Positions 16,512 to 25,504 of a stretch of DNA of 64,000 nt are shown here, one piece after another (position 1 is the first letter of the stretch; each line of letters begins with the position of its first letter). The translations under genes and the position numbers were made by a program. A model generated the notes under the pieces. That model was not told the origin of the DNA. It searched no databases and saw only the letters and a list, made by a program, of their open reading frames with translations. Source of the DNA: Plantibacter elymi (nom. nud.) (GTDB lineage Bacteria; Actinomycetota; Actinomycetes; Actinomycetales; Microbacteriaceae); the NCBI RefSeq assembly GCF_900177795.1, contig NZ_FXWJ01000006.1, forward strand, positions 124,001 to 188,000, in the 5' to 3' direction.

Positions 16512-17210
16512 TCACGGTCTCCGACCGTGGACCGGGGCCGCGTTCGCGGGAGGGTCGCCGACCTCCTCCACCGTGTGGCCGCTGCAACCCGCCGACGTCA
16601 CGCTGGCTCGCTCGATGCGCGCCACGGTGAACCACCGCATCGCGTCGCGCATCCGACACCATCCGACGAGATACCACTGACCGTTCGTCGAGGCGAACAG
16701 GACGGGCTCGACGTCGCGCGTGGTCGTGCTCCCGGCCCGCGAGGTGTACCGGATGCGCACGACCCGCTGGTCCGCCATCGCCTCCTCGAGCGCCGATCGG
16801 ACGACGCGCGAAGCGGTCGGGGGCGCATCGACCCAGATCCGACCGGCCAGTGCGTCGGCTCGTGCGCGGGTCCTGGGGTCGAGGACGTCCAGGATCTTCT
16901 GCACTCCGGCGGCCGCCAGGTCCGCGTACGGGGCGTCGGGTGCCGCGGACACCGCCGCCATGAGCGCCACCGCCTGCACCGGGGACAGGCTGACCGGTGG
17001 CAGCGTGGCCCCGACGGCCAACCCGTATCCGCCACCTGGTCCGGGGCGTGACCAGACGGGCGCGCCGCTGCGCTCGAGCGCCTGCAGGTCCCGCTTCACG
17101 GTGCGCACCGAGACGCCGAAGTCCCTCGCCAGCCGTTCCGCCGAGGTCCCTCGCGATCCACCACGACGCAGCGTCTCGGACAGGGCGTGGAGGCGCTCCG
17201 CCCGCCTCAT
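16512..17210 (-). CDS. WYL-domain transcriptional regulator (YafY/DeoR-like HTH)
   Basis: This 232-residue regulator starts MRRAERLHALSETLRR, the usual beginning of the family. It has a winged HTH (about 1-60, including SAERLARDFGVSVRTVKRDL) followed by a WYL sensor domain (about 125-220: VVRIRYTSRAG, LFASTNGQWYLVGWC and WFTVARIERA). An upstream GTG at 17252 would add 14 residues unlike the family. It is divergent from the hydrolase gene at 17284, which is its probable target. Confidence 0.82.
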   Translation of the reverse strand: MRRAERLHALSETLRRGGSRGTSAERLARDFGVSVRTVKRDLQALERSGAPVWSRPGPGGGYGLAVGATLPPVSLSPVQAVALMAAVSAAPDAPYADLAAAGVQKILDVLDPRTRARADALAGRIWVDAPPTASRVVRSALEEAMADQRVVRIRYTSRAGSTTTRDVEPVLFASTNGQWYLVGWCRMRDAMRWFTVARIERASVTSAGCSGHTVEEVGDPPANAAPVHGRRP

Positions 17211-17283
17211 CGGCCCGTCAATTCGAGATTCATGACAGAAATAGTGACACACACCTGCCCGGGGCGGGCTTCACGCTGGAGTC

Positions 17284-18069
17284 ATGAACACACAGAACGA
17301 CACCCCGACCATCATCCTCATCGCCGGCCACTGGCTGGGCGCCTGGGCCTGGGACGACGTCCTCGGGCATCTGGACGCCGACCGCTCGCGCGCCGTCGCG
17401 ATCACCCTGCCCGGCCTCGACGAAGCCGATCCCGAACGGTCCAGCAGGACCCTCGACGACCAAGTGGCCGCGATCACGGAGGTCCTCGCCCGGCGGGACG
17501 TCTCCGCGGACGACCCAGCGGTCGTCGTCGCGCACAGTGGCGCCAACGCTCCCGTCAGCCTGCTCCTCGACCGGCATCCGGAGCTCGTCCGCCGGGTGGT
17601 CTGGGTCGACTCCGGGCCCCTGGCGTCCGGAACGGTCTTCGCTCCGGACCTCCCGGAAGACGTGGCCGAGCTTCCGCTCCCGGCGTTCGACGTCCTCTCG
17701 CAGCAGGCGAGCCTCGACGGCTTGAGCGCCGAGGTCCTCGACCGGTTCCGTGCCCGGGCGGTCCCCGAGCCGGGGCCCGTCCTCCGACAGGCTGTCGAGC
17801 TGACCAACGACGCCCGCGCCGCCGTCCCCACCACCCTGGTGTGCTGTTCGATCCCGAGCGCGCAAGTACTGGACCTGGCCAGAGGCGGACACCCCATGTT
17901 CGCCGAGGTAGCGGGGCTCGAGACCGTCGAGGTCGTCGACCTCCCGACAGGTCACTGGCCGATGTGGAGCCGTGCCGGCGAGCTTGCGGAGGTGATCCAC
18001 TCAGCGGCCCTCGCCCCGCGACCGAACGGTCGAGACCGGTCGGACGCAGGAACCCGCCAGGTCGGCTAG
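17284..18069 (+). CDS. Alpha/beta hydrolase
   Basis: This 261-residue hydrolase has a standard N-terminal oxyanion region ([15 protein letters not shown]), the nucleophile elbow VAHSGAN with Ser85, and the catalytic His in [12 protein letters not shown] near residue 223. Ser-Gly-Ala in place of the common Ser-x-Gly, together with GHWLG, resembles the EstA/salicylate-esterase-like group, but the substrate is unknown. It is divergent from a WYL regulator. Its stop codon shares bases with the stop of the convergent reductase gene (4-bp overlap). Confidence 0.8.
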   Translation: MNTQNDTPTIILIAGHWLGAWAWDDVLGHLDADRSRAVAITLPGLDEADPERSSRTLDDQVAAITEVLARRDVSADDPAVVVAHSGANAPVSLLLDRHPELVRRVVWVDSGPLASGTVFAPDLPEDVAELPLPAFDVLSQQASLDGLSAEVLDRFRARAVPEPGPVLRQAVELTNDARAAVPTTLVCCSIPSAQVLDLARGGHPMFAEVAGLETVEVVDLPTGHWPMWSRAGELAEVIHSAALAPRPNGRDRSDAGTRQVG

Positions 18070-18773
18070 CGGACGTCCGCCGCGAACGCCCGCACCTCAG
18101 CGACCTCGCGGATCTCGTCGGCGCCGATGTTCGCCCCGAAGAGCTCGTGTCCGGGTTCGAGGACGACGCCCGCGCGCAGCGGCCCGATCTCGACGGGGTC
18201 GAACCCGAGGGCGTCCACCACGGCCGAGACGGCTGCCCGGTCCGCGGGGTCGTCGCCGGCGATCGCGATTCCCTTGCGGCCCGGTGCTCCGGCGGGACGC
18301 GGCTCCCCGTCGAGGTCGTGGTACCCCATGTGATTGAACGCCTTGACGACGCGCGACTCCGGCAGGAAGGCGGCGACCAGCTCGCTCGTCGAGGTCTCCG
18401 GTGCGCTGAGGTCGTCGCGATGTCCGTCGACCTCCCACCAGTAGTTCATGGCGTCGATGACGAGCTTGCCGCGCAGCTCGTCGACGGGCACCGACCGGTG
18501 CTTGCCGAGGGGCAGCGCGAGGATGACGAGGTCGGCCTGGGCCGCTGCGTCGGCCGACGTCGTGGCGACGGCACCCGGCGCGAGGACGTCGATCGTCAGG
18601 GCGATCCGGGCGGCGTCGCGCGAACCGCTGATGAGCACCCGGTATCCGGCGGCGACCGCGAGTCGTGCCAGGACCGTGCCGACCTTGCCGGCGCCGAGGA
18701 TGCCGATGGTGATGCCCTGCGACGGAGTCGGCTCGTCGGCGGATCGGTCGGTTCCGGAAGCGGTGTCGGACAT
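18066..18773 (-). CDS. F420-dependent NADP reductase-like oxidoreductase
   Basis: This 235-residue Rossmann-fold protein has the motif [20 protein letters not shown] near residue 22, [12 protein letters not shown], and [13 protein letters not shown] with GIAIAGDD, as in the NADPH:F420 oxidoreductase (NpdG)/F420-binding family. It could move hydride between NADP and F420 or reduce another small acceptor. ATG at 18773 follows AAGGAG. The coding potential further upstream is not used, because another gene's promoter region lies there. Confidence 0.8.
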   Translation of the reverse strand: MSDTASGTDRSADEPTPSQGITIGILGAGKVGTVLARLAVAAGYRVLISGSRDAARIALTIDVLAPGAVATTSADAAAQADLVILALPLGKHRSVPVDELRGKLVIDAMNYWWEVDGHRDDLSAPETSTSELVAAFLPESRVVKAFNHMGYHDLDGEPRPAGAPGRKGIAIAGDDPADRAAVSAVVDALGFDPVEIGPLRAGVVLEPGHELFGANIGADEIREVAEVRAFAADVR

Positions 18774-18909
18774 GGGTCTCCTTCGTGGACGGTGCGGCCG
18801 CACGCGGTCGCCTGGGTCAACCGGGGGTCGTCCGTTGCTATTCCGACACCGATCGCGCGGGCCGCGCAACCCCTCCTGCCCGATCGTCTGCTCGACGTAC
18901 CGTTGCCGC

Positions 18910-19215
18910 ATGACTGACGCAGAACAGACCGACCAGGCGACCCCCGACGCAACGACCTCCGGCGCACCCGAGACGATCGGTGCCACCGAGGAGACCCTCG
19001 GAGCCCGGGGCGACGACAGCTCGACGAGCGCGAGCAAGGACCCCGAGGACTGGGTCACCGGCGACGAGCCGATGACCGGCCCGCAGCGCAGCTACCTCGA
19101 CACCCTGGCCCGTGAGGCCGGCGAGGAGCTCCCCGCCGACCTGACGAAGGCGCAGGCCTCCGAGCACATCGACCGGCTGCAGAACGCCACCGGTCGCGGT
19201 CAGTCCGGATCCTGA
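18910..19215 (+). CDS. DUF3072 domain protein
   Basis: This 101-residue soluble acidic protein has a disordered Thr/Ser/Asp/Glu-rich N-terminal half and ends in a DUF3072 domain: [20 protein letters not shown], then [20 protein letters not shown] and EHIDRLQ. The domain is widespread in actinobacteria and its function is not known. TACCGT at 18898-18903 ends 6 nt before the ATG, so the message is probably leaderless. Confidence 0.8.
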   Translation: MTDAEQTDQATPDATTSGAPETIGATEETLGARGDDSSTSASKDPEDWVTGDEPMTGPQRSYLDTLAREAGEELPADLTKAQASEHIDRLQNATGRGQSGS

Positions 19216-19229
19216 GCGCCGCCGCCACC

Positions 19230-20486
19230 GTGACCGATCCCAGGACGGCACAGCTCCATCACGAGGTGGTCGTCATCGGTGGCGGCAACGCCGGCCTCTC
19301 CGTCGCGGGGAGGCTCCGGCGATACGGGGTCGATGACGTCGCGGTCATCGAACCGCGGGAGCACCACCGGTACCAGCCGATGTTCTCGCACGTCGCAGGC
19401 GGGACCGCGTCCGCGTCGGTCGCCACGCGGCCACAGCGAGCAGTGACACCGAAGGGCGTGACCTGGATCCAGGACCGGGTCCGGTCCATCGACCCGGTCG
19501 CGAAGACGGTGACGCTGGAATCCGGAACCGCCGTCGAGTACGACCAGCTCGTCGTCGCTCCGGGCATCCAGCAGGACTGGGACGCCGTGCCCGGTCTGAC
19601 GGAGGCGATGGCGTCGCCGGTGGGGATCTCCAACTACACGTTCGAATACGCGCAGAAGGCCTCGCGGGTGCTCCGGTCGGTCCGTTCCGGCACCGTCGTG
19701 TTCACGCAGCCCGCCGGCCCCGCGAGCTGCTCGGGTGCCGCGCAGAAGCCGATGTACCTCGCGTGCGACTACTGGCGGCAGACGGGCGTCCTCGACGACA
19801 TCCGTGTGGTGCTGGTCGTCCCCACACCCACGATGTTCGGCATGCCGATGATCGACGCCGAGCTCGACCGGAAGGTCGCCGAGTACGGCATCGAGGTGCG
19901 CTTCTTGCGCGAGCTCGTCGCGGTGGATCCGGAGCAGCGCGTGGTGACGATCGCGCAGACCGACCCGCAGGACGGCCCGGACCGTGGCCAGGACGGCGTG
20001 ACGGGTGGGTTCCCGGAGGAGATCACCTACGACGTCCTCCATGCCGTGCCGCCGCAGTCCGCACCCGACTGGCTCGCGGCCACGGCGCTCGCCGACCCCG
20101 GCAACCCTGGTGGGTTCGTCGAGGTCGACTCGCTGACCCTGCGGCATCCCCGCTTCCCCGACGTCTGGGCGCTCGGCGACGCCGCCGCGGTGATGAGCTC
20201 GAAGTCCGGCGGTGCCCTCCGGCAACAGACGAAGACCCTCGCGAAGAACCTCGTCGCCGTGTGGTCCGGTCGGGAGCCGAGCACGGTCTACAGCGGCTAC
20301 TCGGTGTGCCCGTTCACGGTCTCCCGCGGGACGGTGGTGTTCGCCGAGTTCGACGACCGCTACCGCCCGAAGCCCTCGATCCCGTTCTGGAACGGACTCG
20401 CGAAGGAGCGTCGGTTCACGTTCTTCGCCGACCGCTACGTCCTGCCCTGGGTGTACTGGAACCTCATCCTGCAGGGTCGGGCGTGA
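19230..20486 (+). CDS. Sulfide:quinone oxidoreductase-like FAD protein
   Basis: This 418-residue flavoprotein is of the type II sulfide:quinone reductase group, which oxidises sulfide to sulfane sulfur and passes electrons to quinone at the membrane surface. It has the FAD motif VVVIGGGNAGLSVAG (14-28), EPREHHRYQPMFSHVAGG, and the active-site stretch PASCSGAAQKPMYLACDYWR, with Cys167 matching the conserved cysteine. The second redox cysteine is likely Cys360 in SGYSVCPFTV, followed by VVFAEFDDRY as in eukaryotic-type SQR. The start is GTG, 14 bp after the DUF3072 gene. Detoxification is more likely than sulfide-based growth. Confidence 0.82.
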   Translation: MTDPRTAQLHHEVVVIGGGNAGLSVAGRLRRYGVDDVAVIEPREHHRYQPMFSHVAGGTASASVATRPQRAVTPKGVTWIQDRVRSIDPVAKTVTLESGTAVEYDQLVVAPGIQQDWDAVPGLTEAMASPVGISNYTFEYAQKASRVLRSVRSGTVVFTQPAGPASCSGAAQKPMYLACDYWRQTGVLDDIRVVLVVPTPTMFGMPMIDAELDRKVAEYGIEVRFLRELVAVDPEQRVVTIAQTDPQDGPDRGQDGVTGGFPEEITYDVLHAVPPQSAPDWLAATALADPGNPGGFVEVDSLTLRHPRFPDVWALGDAAAVMSSKSGGALRQQTKTLAKNLVAVWSGREPSTVYSGYSVCPFTVSRGTVVFAEFDDRYRPKPSIPFWNGLAKERRFTFFADRYVLPWVYWNLILQGRA

Positions 20487-20491
20487 GTCCC

Positions 20492-20560
20492 AGCTCGCGA
20501 ACTGTCACCAACGGCTAGTCCGACGCTCCGTCACTGTGCTGGAGTGACAGTTCGCGGGCT
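20492..20560. repeat. Family B intergenic inverted repeat
   Basis: Arms 20492-20508 (AGCTCGCGAACTGTCAC) and 20544-20560 are inverted copies with one mismatch. It starts 6 bp after the stop of the flavoprotein gene and runs into the convergent SMP-30 gene, whose last 10 codons are made of the right arm. Other copies are at 32241, 37214 and 40723. Confidence 0.8.
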
Positions 20561-21454
20561 CTGGCGGGTGGCGGTTCGGATCCGGTAGAGGGACGTGCTT
20601 GCGGTGATGTAGAGCGTCATGCCGTCGGGGTCGCCGAAGCAGACGTTCGCGGTGCGCTCCGGGACCGGGATGCGCAGGATGGTCGCGCCGGACGGGTCGA
20701 ACACCTCGACGCCGTCGCCCGCCGAGGACCAGACGTTGCCGTCGACATCGATCCGGAAGCCGTCTGATGCGGGTACCGCGGTGCTCGCGAAGGTGCGTCC
20801 CGGGGTGTCGCCGAAGACGACCGCGACGCCGTCCTCCGCGACGTCGTACGCCGCGATGCGGAGTGCTCCGTCACCGGTGTCCGACACGTACAGGATCGAC
20901 TCGTCGGGGGAGAACGCGAGCCCGTTCGGGTGCGCGAGCGCGGTGATGACGGGTTCGACCACGCCGGTCGCCGGCTCGAAGCGGAAGACGTAGCAGCCGT
21001 CGTACTCCTGCTCACCCGGGTGCCCCTCACGTCCGCTGGCGTCGATGCCGTAGGGCGGGTCGGTGAACCAGATCGAGCCGTCGGAGTGCACGACGACGTC
21101 GTTCGGGAAGTTGAAGCGGCCGCCGGCCCAGTGGTCGACGAGCGTGATCGGGCCGTCGGGCCCCTCGATCTCGACCGCGCGGCGCCCGTGACTGCACTGG
21201 ACGACCCGGCCCTCGCGGTCGATCGTGCGGCCGTTCGTGTACTCGGCGCCGTCGCGGAACACGGCCGTCTCACCGGTCGCGGTGTCGAACTCGAGGATGC
21301 GGTCGTTCGGGATGTCGCTCCAGCGCACGCGGCCGGTCTCGGCGATCCACGCTGGCCCCTCGCTCCAGATCGCGCCCGTGTACAGGTGCTCGAGTTCGGC
21401 TCCTTCGGCGAGCAGCGGTGAAGGATCGGTCATGGTGACGTCGTCGTCGGTCAT
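20531..21454 (-). CDS. SMP-30/gluconolactonase/LRE-like protein
   Basis: This 307-residue six-bladed beta-propeller protein is related to gluconolactonases, metal-dependent sugar-lactone hydrolases. Motifs are WSEGPAWIAETGRVRWSDIP (metal-ligand Glu region), RFNFPNDVVVHSDGSIWFTD (ligand Asn), ALAHPNGLAFSPDESILYVS and DGFRIDVDGNVWSS. ATG at 21454 is supported by a TAGGCT box seven bases upstream (leaderless type). The last residues (SPRTVTPAQ) are encoded by an arm of the family B repeat, so the original C-terminus was probably altered when the repeat arrived. Confidence 0.83.
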   Translation of the reverse strand: MTDDDVTMTDPSPLLAEGAELEHLYTGAIWSEGPAWIAETGRVRWSDIPNDRILEFDTATGETAVFRDGAEYTNGRTIDREGRVVQCSHGRRAVEIEGPDGPITLVDHWAGGRFNFPNDVVVHSDGSIWFTDPPYGIDASGREGHPGEQEYDGCYVFRFEPATGVVEPVITALAHPNGLAFSPDESILYVSDTGDGALRIAAYDVAEDGVAVVFGDTPGRTFASTAVPASDGFRIDVDGNVWSSAGDGVEVFDPSGATILRIPVPERTANVCFGDPDGMTLYITASTSLYRIRTATRQSPRTVTPAQ

Positions 21455-21483
21455 GACGCCCAGCCTATTCGGCAGGTGCCGGT

Positions 21484-21915
21484 CTACGCCGGATCGATGG
21501 GGGAGGAGCCGAGGTTGCGGGCGCTCGGTCGGGTGACGGGCGGCTCGACGATCGACTCCAGGAAGGCCCACGCGTCCATGCGCCAGCGGTCACCGGCGAC
21601 GTCGATCGCCTCGATCCGGAACGGTGGGGTGAGGATCGCGTCCCAGTCGATCGAGTCGAGGACGCGTCGCGGGATCATCTCGTCGACGTACGGTGCCTCA
21701 CGCTCCGGATCCGGTGCGACCTCGGGGGCGTCGTCGTCGACGAGGACCTCGAGTCGGTCGATCATCGCGTCGTCGAACTCCTGCATGCGGGTCACGAGCG
21801 TGTGGAGTTCGTCAGGTTCGAGACCGGCGACCAGTTCGAGGAGATACGCGCGCCCCGGATACGCCTCCGCGGGCACGTCGACGATGTTGTATCGGCCGTC
21901 GTCGGAGATCCACAT
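21484..21915 (-). CDS. Hypothetical acidic protein
   Basis: This 143-residue soluble protein of no recognised family starts MWISDDGRYNIVDVPAEAYP. It is rich in Asp and Glu, with one long predicted helix (YLLELVAGLEPDELHTLVTRMQ). The TAGCGT box 6 nt before the ATG and the even third-position GC bias support real expression. No catalytic motif, signal peptide or membrane segment is seen. It sits between a lactonase-like gene and an acetyltransferase gene, all on the same strand but with their own promoters. Confidence 0.65.
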   Translation of the reverse strand: MWISDDGRYNIVDVPAEAYPGRAYLLELVAGLEPDELHTLVTRMQEFDDAMIDRLEVLVDDDAPEVAPDPEREAPYVDEMIPRRVLDSIDWDAILTPPFRIEAIDVAGDRWRMDAWAFLESIVEPPVTRPSARNLGSSPIDPA

Positions 21916-22006
21916 ACGTCAACGCTAGCCCGTCGCGGCTGGAGGCCTGCGGTGAGGTGCGTCGATTCGTCGCTCGAGTCGCCGTCGCGCGACGAGTCGC
22001 CGCACC

Positions 22007-22447
22007 TCAGGCGGTCGGCACCTGACTCGGGTGGACGGGCAGCTGCGCGGCCGGCCGGACGAGCGCTGTCGGGCCGGGATCGGTGAAGCCGAACTGCTCG
22101 TAGAGGCCGTGCGCGTCGCTCGTGAAGAGCGTCCACCGGAAGTGCGCGCCGGGACCCTCGTCGATCATCGCCTGCACGATGCGCTTGCCGAGCCCGTGGC
22201 CCCGGTGCGCTTCGTGGACGATGACGTCGGCGAGGTAGCCGAAGCCGAGTCCGTCGGACACCGCTCGTGCGAAGCCGACCTGCGCGCCGGTCTCCTCCTC
22301 GTACACGCCGATCACGCGCCAGGCGTCGTCGATCTGCGCCTCGACGTCGGCTCGGCTGCGCCACTTGGCCCAGTAGACCTCGCGGAGCAGGGCCCACACG
22401 GCGTCCCGGTCGATGCGGTCCTTCGAGTCGTCGATGCGGTAGCCCAT
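22007..22447 (-). CDS. GNAT-family N-acetyltransferase
   Basis: This 146-residue acetyltransferase starts MGYRIDDSKDRIDRDAVWAL. The acetyl-CoA site is VIVHEAHRGHGLGKRIVQAM (the R/QxxGxG/A motif), and the C-terminal HGLYEQFGFTDPG is the usual last helix and strand. The ATG at 22447 is preferred over one 69 bp upstream because TACAGT lies 6 nt before it (leaderless type) and homologues begin here. The substrate is unknown; the pattern resembles YafP/arylamine-like GNATs. Confidence 0.8.
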   Translation of the reverse strand: MGYRIDDSKDRIDRDAVWALLREVYWAKWRSRADVEAQIDDAWRVIGVYEEETGAQVGFARAVSDGLGFGYLADVIVHEAHRGHGLGKRIVQAMIDEGPGAHFRWTLFTSDAHGLYEQFGFTDPGPTALVRPAAQLPVHPSQVPTA

Positions 22448-22604
22448 CGGCCCACTGTAGGACGGTCGGCGCAGGGCCGTGGAGAGCCAGTCCGGCCTCG
22501 GTGGCACGCTCGTCATCGGGCGACACGACGGAATAGTCGAGCCGCCCGCGGGCTTAGCGTGAGGAGAAGCACCAGCGATGCACCGAACCCTGGAGGACCA
22601 TCAG

Positions 22605-23546
22605 ATGACTCACGCCCGCACCACCCTCGGAACGTCCGACCTGTCCGTCTTCCCGCTGAACCTCGGCGGCAACGTGTTCGGCTGGACCGCCGACCGGCAG
22701 ACCTCGTTCGACATCCTCGACGCCTTCGTCGCCGGCGGCGGCAACTTCATCGACACCGCCGACGGCTACTCGGCGTGGGTGCCCGGCAACACCGGTGGTG
22801 ACTCCGAGCGACTCATCGGCGAGTGGCAGGAACTCCGCGGCAATCGCGACGAGCTCGTCATCGCGACGAAGGTCAGCCAGCACCCCGACTTCCAGGGCCT
22901 CGCGGCCGACAACATCCTGAAGGCAGCGGACGCCTCACTCGAGCGCCTCCGCACCGACCACATCGACCTCTACTACGCGCACTTCGACGACGAGTCGGTG
23001 CCGCTCGAGGAGACGGTGACGGCACTGTCGTCCCTCGTCGACGCCGGTAAGGTCCGCCACCTCGGCATCTCCAACTACTCCGCAGCGCGCATCGCCGAGT
23101 GGTTCGAGATCGTCGAGGCCAAGGGGCTCCACCGCCCGATCGCCCTCCAGCCGCACTACAACCTCGTCGAGCGCGAGTTCGAGGGCGAGCTGCGCACGAT
23201 CGCCGAGCGCGAGCAGCTCGCGGTGCTGCCGTACTTCTCGCTCGCCAAGGGCTTCCTGACGGGCAAGTACCGCGAGGGGTCGAGCGTCGACAGCGTCCGC
23301 GCCGAGGGGGCACAGGCCTACCTCGCCGACCACGCCGCGCTCCTGCCCGTCCTCGACGAGGTCGCCGCGGCTCACGGCGTCTCCGTCGCGACGGTGTCGC
23401 TCGCGTGGCTCCGCTCGCAGCCGACGGTCGCCGCGCCCATCGCGAGTGCCCGCACGGTCGAGCAGCTGCCCGACCTCCTCGCCTCCGCGACGCTCGAGCT
23501 CTCCGCAGACGAGCTGGCCGCCCTCACCGCCGCCTCGGTCGCGTAG
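22605..23546 (+). CDS. Aldo/keto reductase
   Basis: This 313-residue NADPH-dependent oxidoreductase of the AKR superfamily adopts a TIM barrel. The tetrad is visible: Asp in FIDTADGYS, Tyr in the same motif, Lys in LVIATKVS and the His-side strand IDLYYAHFDD. The cofactor-binding segment near the C-terminus is AAPIASARTVEQLPDLLASATLELS-like. ATG at 22605 follows CTGGAGG. The nearest characterised groups reduce aldehydes, ketones or sugars, and the true substrate cannot be told. Confidence 0.85.
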   Translation: MTHARTTLGTSDLSVFPLNLGGNVFGWTADRQTSFDILDAFVAGGGNFIDTADGYSAWVPGNTGGDSERLIGEWQELRGNRDELVIATKVSQHPDFQGLAADNILKAADASLERLRTDHIDLYYAHFDDESVPLEETVTALSSLVDAGKVRHLGISNYSAARIAEWFEIVEAKGLHRPIALQPHYNLVEREFEGELRTIAEREQLAVLPYFSLAKGFLTGKYREGSSVDSVRAEGAQAYLADHAALLPVLDEVAAAHGVSVATVSLAWLRSQPTVAAPIASARTVEQLPDLLASATLELSADELAALTAASVA

Positions 23547-23563
23547 GGCTCGCTTCACCCCGC

Positions 23564-23700
23564 CGGTCCCTGAGCGACCTCCTTCGGTTCCTGAGCGACC
23601 TCCTCCGGTCCCTGAGCTTGTCGAAGGGCGCACCTCGACAAGCTCGGTGACCGGTAGGGCGGCTCGGTGGCCGGTGGGGTGTCTCGGTGGCCGGTGGGGC
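23564..23700. repeat. Family C repeat cluster and short tandem repeats
   Basis: The stretch after the aldo/keto reductase opens with three copies of a GGTCCCTGAGC/TTCCTGAGC unit. It then has a perfect 11-bp inverted repeat (GAGCTTGTCGA 23614-23624 and 23635-23645) that carries the family C core. A 17-bp unit CTCGGTGGCCGGTGGGG repeats at 23663 and 23683. Family C cores recur at 25446, 34590 and 47638-47745. Confidence 0.7.
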
Positions 23701-23755
23701 GTCCTCCCCGCGCTCCGAAACACCCCGGCAACATGTGTCCCGGTAGAGTCGGCCC

Positions 23756-25504
23756 ATGGGTGACCTGTTCAACGGCTATGGCGGCACGCTCGCCCCGCGC
23801 AAGACTCCGGGCGGCGTTCCCGCCTTCGACGAGATGTTCGGCGAGGCGGCGGAACACGCGGGTGGTGCGACCGCCAGGCGGGCGTATCAGGAGATCTACA
23901 GCTCCCTCGCACGGATGACCCAGGAGGAGCTTCGAGGCCGCACCGACGCCCTCGCCAGCTCCTACCTCGCGCAGGGCGTCACCTTCGACTTCGCCGGCGA
24001 GGAGCGTCCGTTCCCGCTCGACGCGGTCCCGCGGGTGATCGAGCAGCAGGAGTGGACGCAGGTCGAGGCCGGCATCAAGCAGCGCGTCAAGGCGCTCGAG
24101 GCCTTCCTCGCCGATGTCTACGGCCCGCAGCTCGCCGTGCGCGACGGCGTCATCCCCGCGAAGCTCATCTCCTCGTCATCGCACTTCCACCGGCAGGCCT
24201 ACGGGATCCAGGCGGCGAACGGCGTCCGCATCCAGGTCTCCGGCATCGACCTCATCCGCGACGAGCACGGTCAGATGCGCGTCCTCGAGGACAACGTCCG
24301 GGTCCCGTCCGGCGTCAGCTACGTCATCTCCAACCGTCGCGTGATGGCGCAGACGCTCCCCGAGCTGTTCGTCTCGATGCGCGTCCGGCCCGTCGGCGAC
24401 TACCCGAACAAGCTCCTGCAGGCGCTGCGTGCGTCGGCCCCGCCCGGCGTCGAGGACCCGAACGTCGTCGTCCTCACCCCCGGCGTGTACAACTCCGCGT
24501 ACTTCGAGCACACCCTGCTCGCGCGGCTCATGGGCGTGGAGCTCGTCGAGGGCCGCGACCTCTTCTGCTCCGGTGGCAAGGTCTTCATGCGGACGACCGC
24601 CGGGCCCACGCGCGTCGACGTCATCTACCGCCGTGTCGACGACGAGTTCCTCGACCCACTGTCGTTCCGTGCCGACTCCATGCTCGGTTCGCCCGGGCTC
24701 ATGCTCGCCGCGCGCCTCGGCAACGTGACCATCGCGAACGCGGTCGGGAACGGTGTCGCCGACGACAAGCTCGTCTACACGTACCTGCCCGACCTCATCA
24801 AGTACTACCTCGCCGAGGACGCGATCCTCCCGAACGTCGACACCTGGCGTCTCGAAGACCCGCTCGCCCTCGAGGAAGTGCTCGACCGCCTGGACGAGCT
24901 CGTCATCAAGCCCGTCGACGGCTCCGGCGGCAAGGGCCTCGTCGTGGGTCCGGACGCCTCGAAGGAGGAGCTCGCGACCCTCAAGACGAAGCTGCAGGAG
25001 GACCCGCGCGGCTGGATCGCGCAGCCGGTCGTCATGCTCTCCACCATCCCGACGCTCGTCGAGGACGGCATGCGTCCCCGCCACGCCGACCTGCGACCGT
25101 TCGCGGTGAACGACGGCAACGACGTCTGGGTGCTGCCCGGTGGCCTCACGCGCGTCGCCCTGCCGGAGGGGCAGCTGGTCGTGAACTCCAGCCAGGGCGG
25201 CGGCTCGAAGGACACCTGGGTCGTCGGACGTCCGTTCGATCCCAACGCGGCGCCCGAGGCGTCCTCGCACGACATCCAGGGTCTCGTCGCCGAGCAGGCC
25301 ACGACCGAGACGACGTCGATCCCGATCATCTACGACCACGGCACGACCCCGGAGCACTCGCCCCAGGACCGTCCGGCCGGCAACCAGGACCAGCAGGAGC
25401 AACAGCAGCAGACGCTCTCGCTTCCGGTGCTCGACTCCCCGGTCCCTGCCCTTCGACAAGCTCAGGAACCGCTCCCCGGCGGGCAGGAGGATGCATCATG
25501 CTGA
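23756..25504 (+). CDS. Circularly permuted ATP-grasp protein (DUF404/DUF407 type)
   Basis: This 582-residue protein is the first of a three-gene cassette. It resembles the circularly permuted ATP-grasp family: FDEMFGEAAEHAGGATARRAYQ-type start, then EERPFPLDAVPRVIEQQEW, DVYGPQLAVRDGVIP, HFHRQAYGIQ, VLEDNVRVPSGVSYVISNRR and LVIKPVDGSGGKGLVVGP (ATP-binding loop). It is predicted to make an amide bond between small molecules or a peptide, but no product is known. A TAGAGT box lies 6 nt before the ATG. The last 25 codons are not family-like, because a family C repeat (25446-25464) is read through as PALRQAQEP. Confidence 0.85.
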   Translation: MGDLFNGYGGTLAPRKTPGGVPAFDEMFGEAAEHAGGATARRAYQEIYSSLARMTQEELRGRTDALASSYLAQGVTFDFAGEERPFPLDAVPRVIEQQEWTQVEAGIKQRVKALEAFLADVYGPQLAVRDGVIPAKLISSSSHFHRQAYGIQAANGVRIQVSGIDLIRDEHGQMRVLEDNVRVPSGVSYVISNRRVMAQTLPELFVSMRVRPVGDYPNKLLQALRASAPPGVEDPNVVVLTPGVYNSAYFEHTLLARLMGVELVEGRDLFCSGGKVFMRTTAGPTRVDVIYRRVDDEFLDPLSFRADSMLGSPGLMLAARLGNVTIANAVGNGVADDKLVYTYLPDLIKYYLAEDAILPNVDTWRLEDPLALEEVLDRLDELVIKPVDGSGGKGLVVGPDASKEELATLKTKLQEDPRGWIAQPVVMLSTIPTLVEDGMRPRHADLRPFAVNDGNDVWVLPGGLTRVALPEGQLVVNSSQGGGSKDTWVVGRPFDPNAAPEASSHDIQGLVAEQATTETTSIPIIYDHGTTPEHSPQDRPAGNQDQQEQQQQTLSLPVLDSPVPALRQAQEPLPGGQEDASC

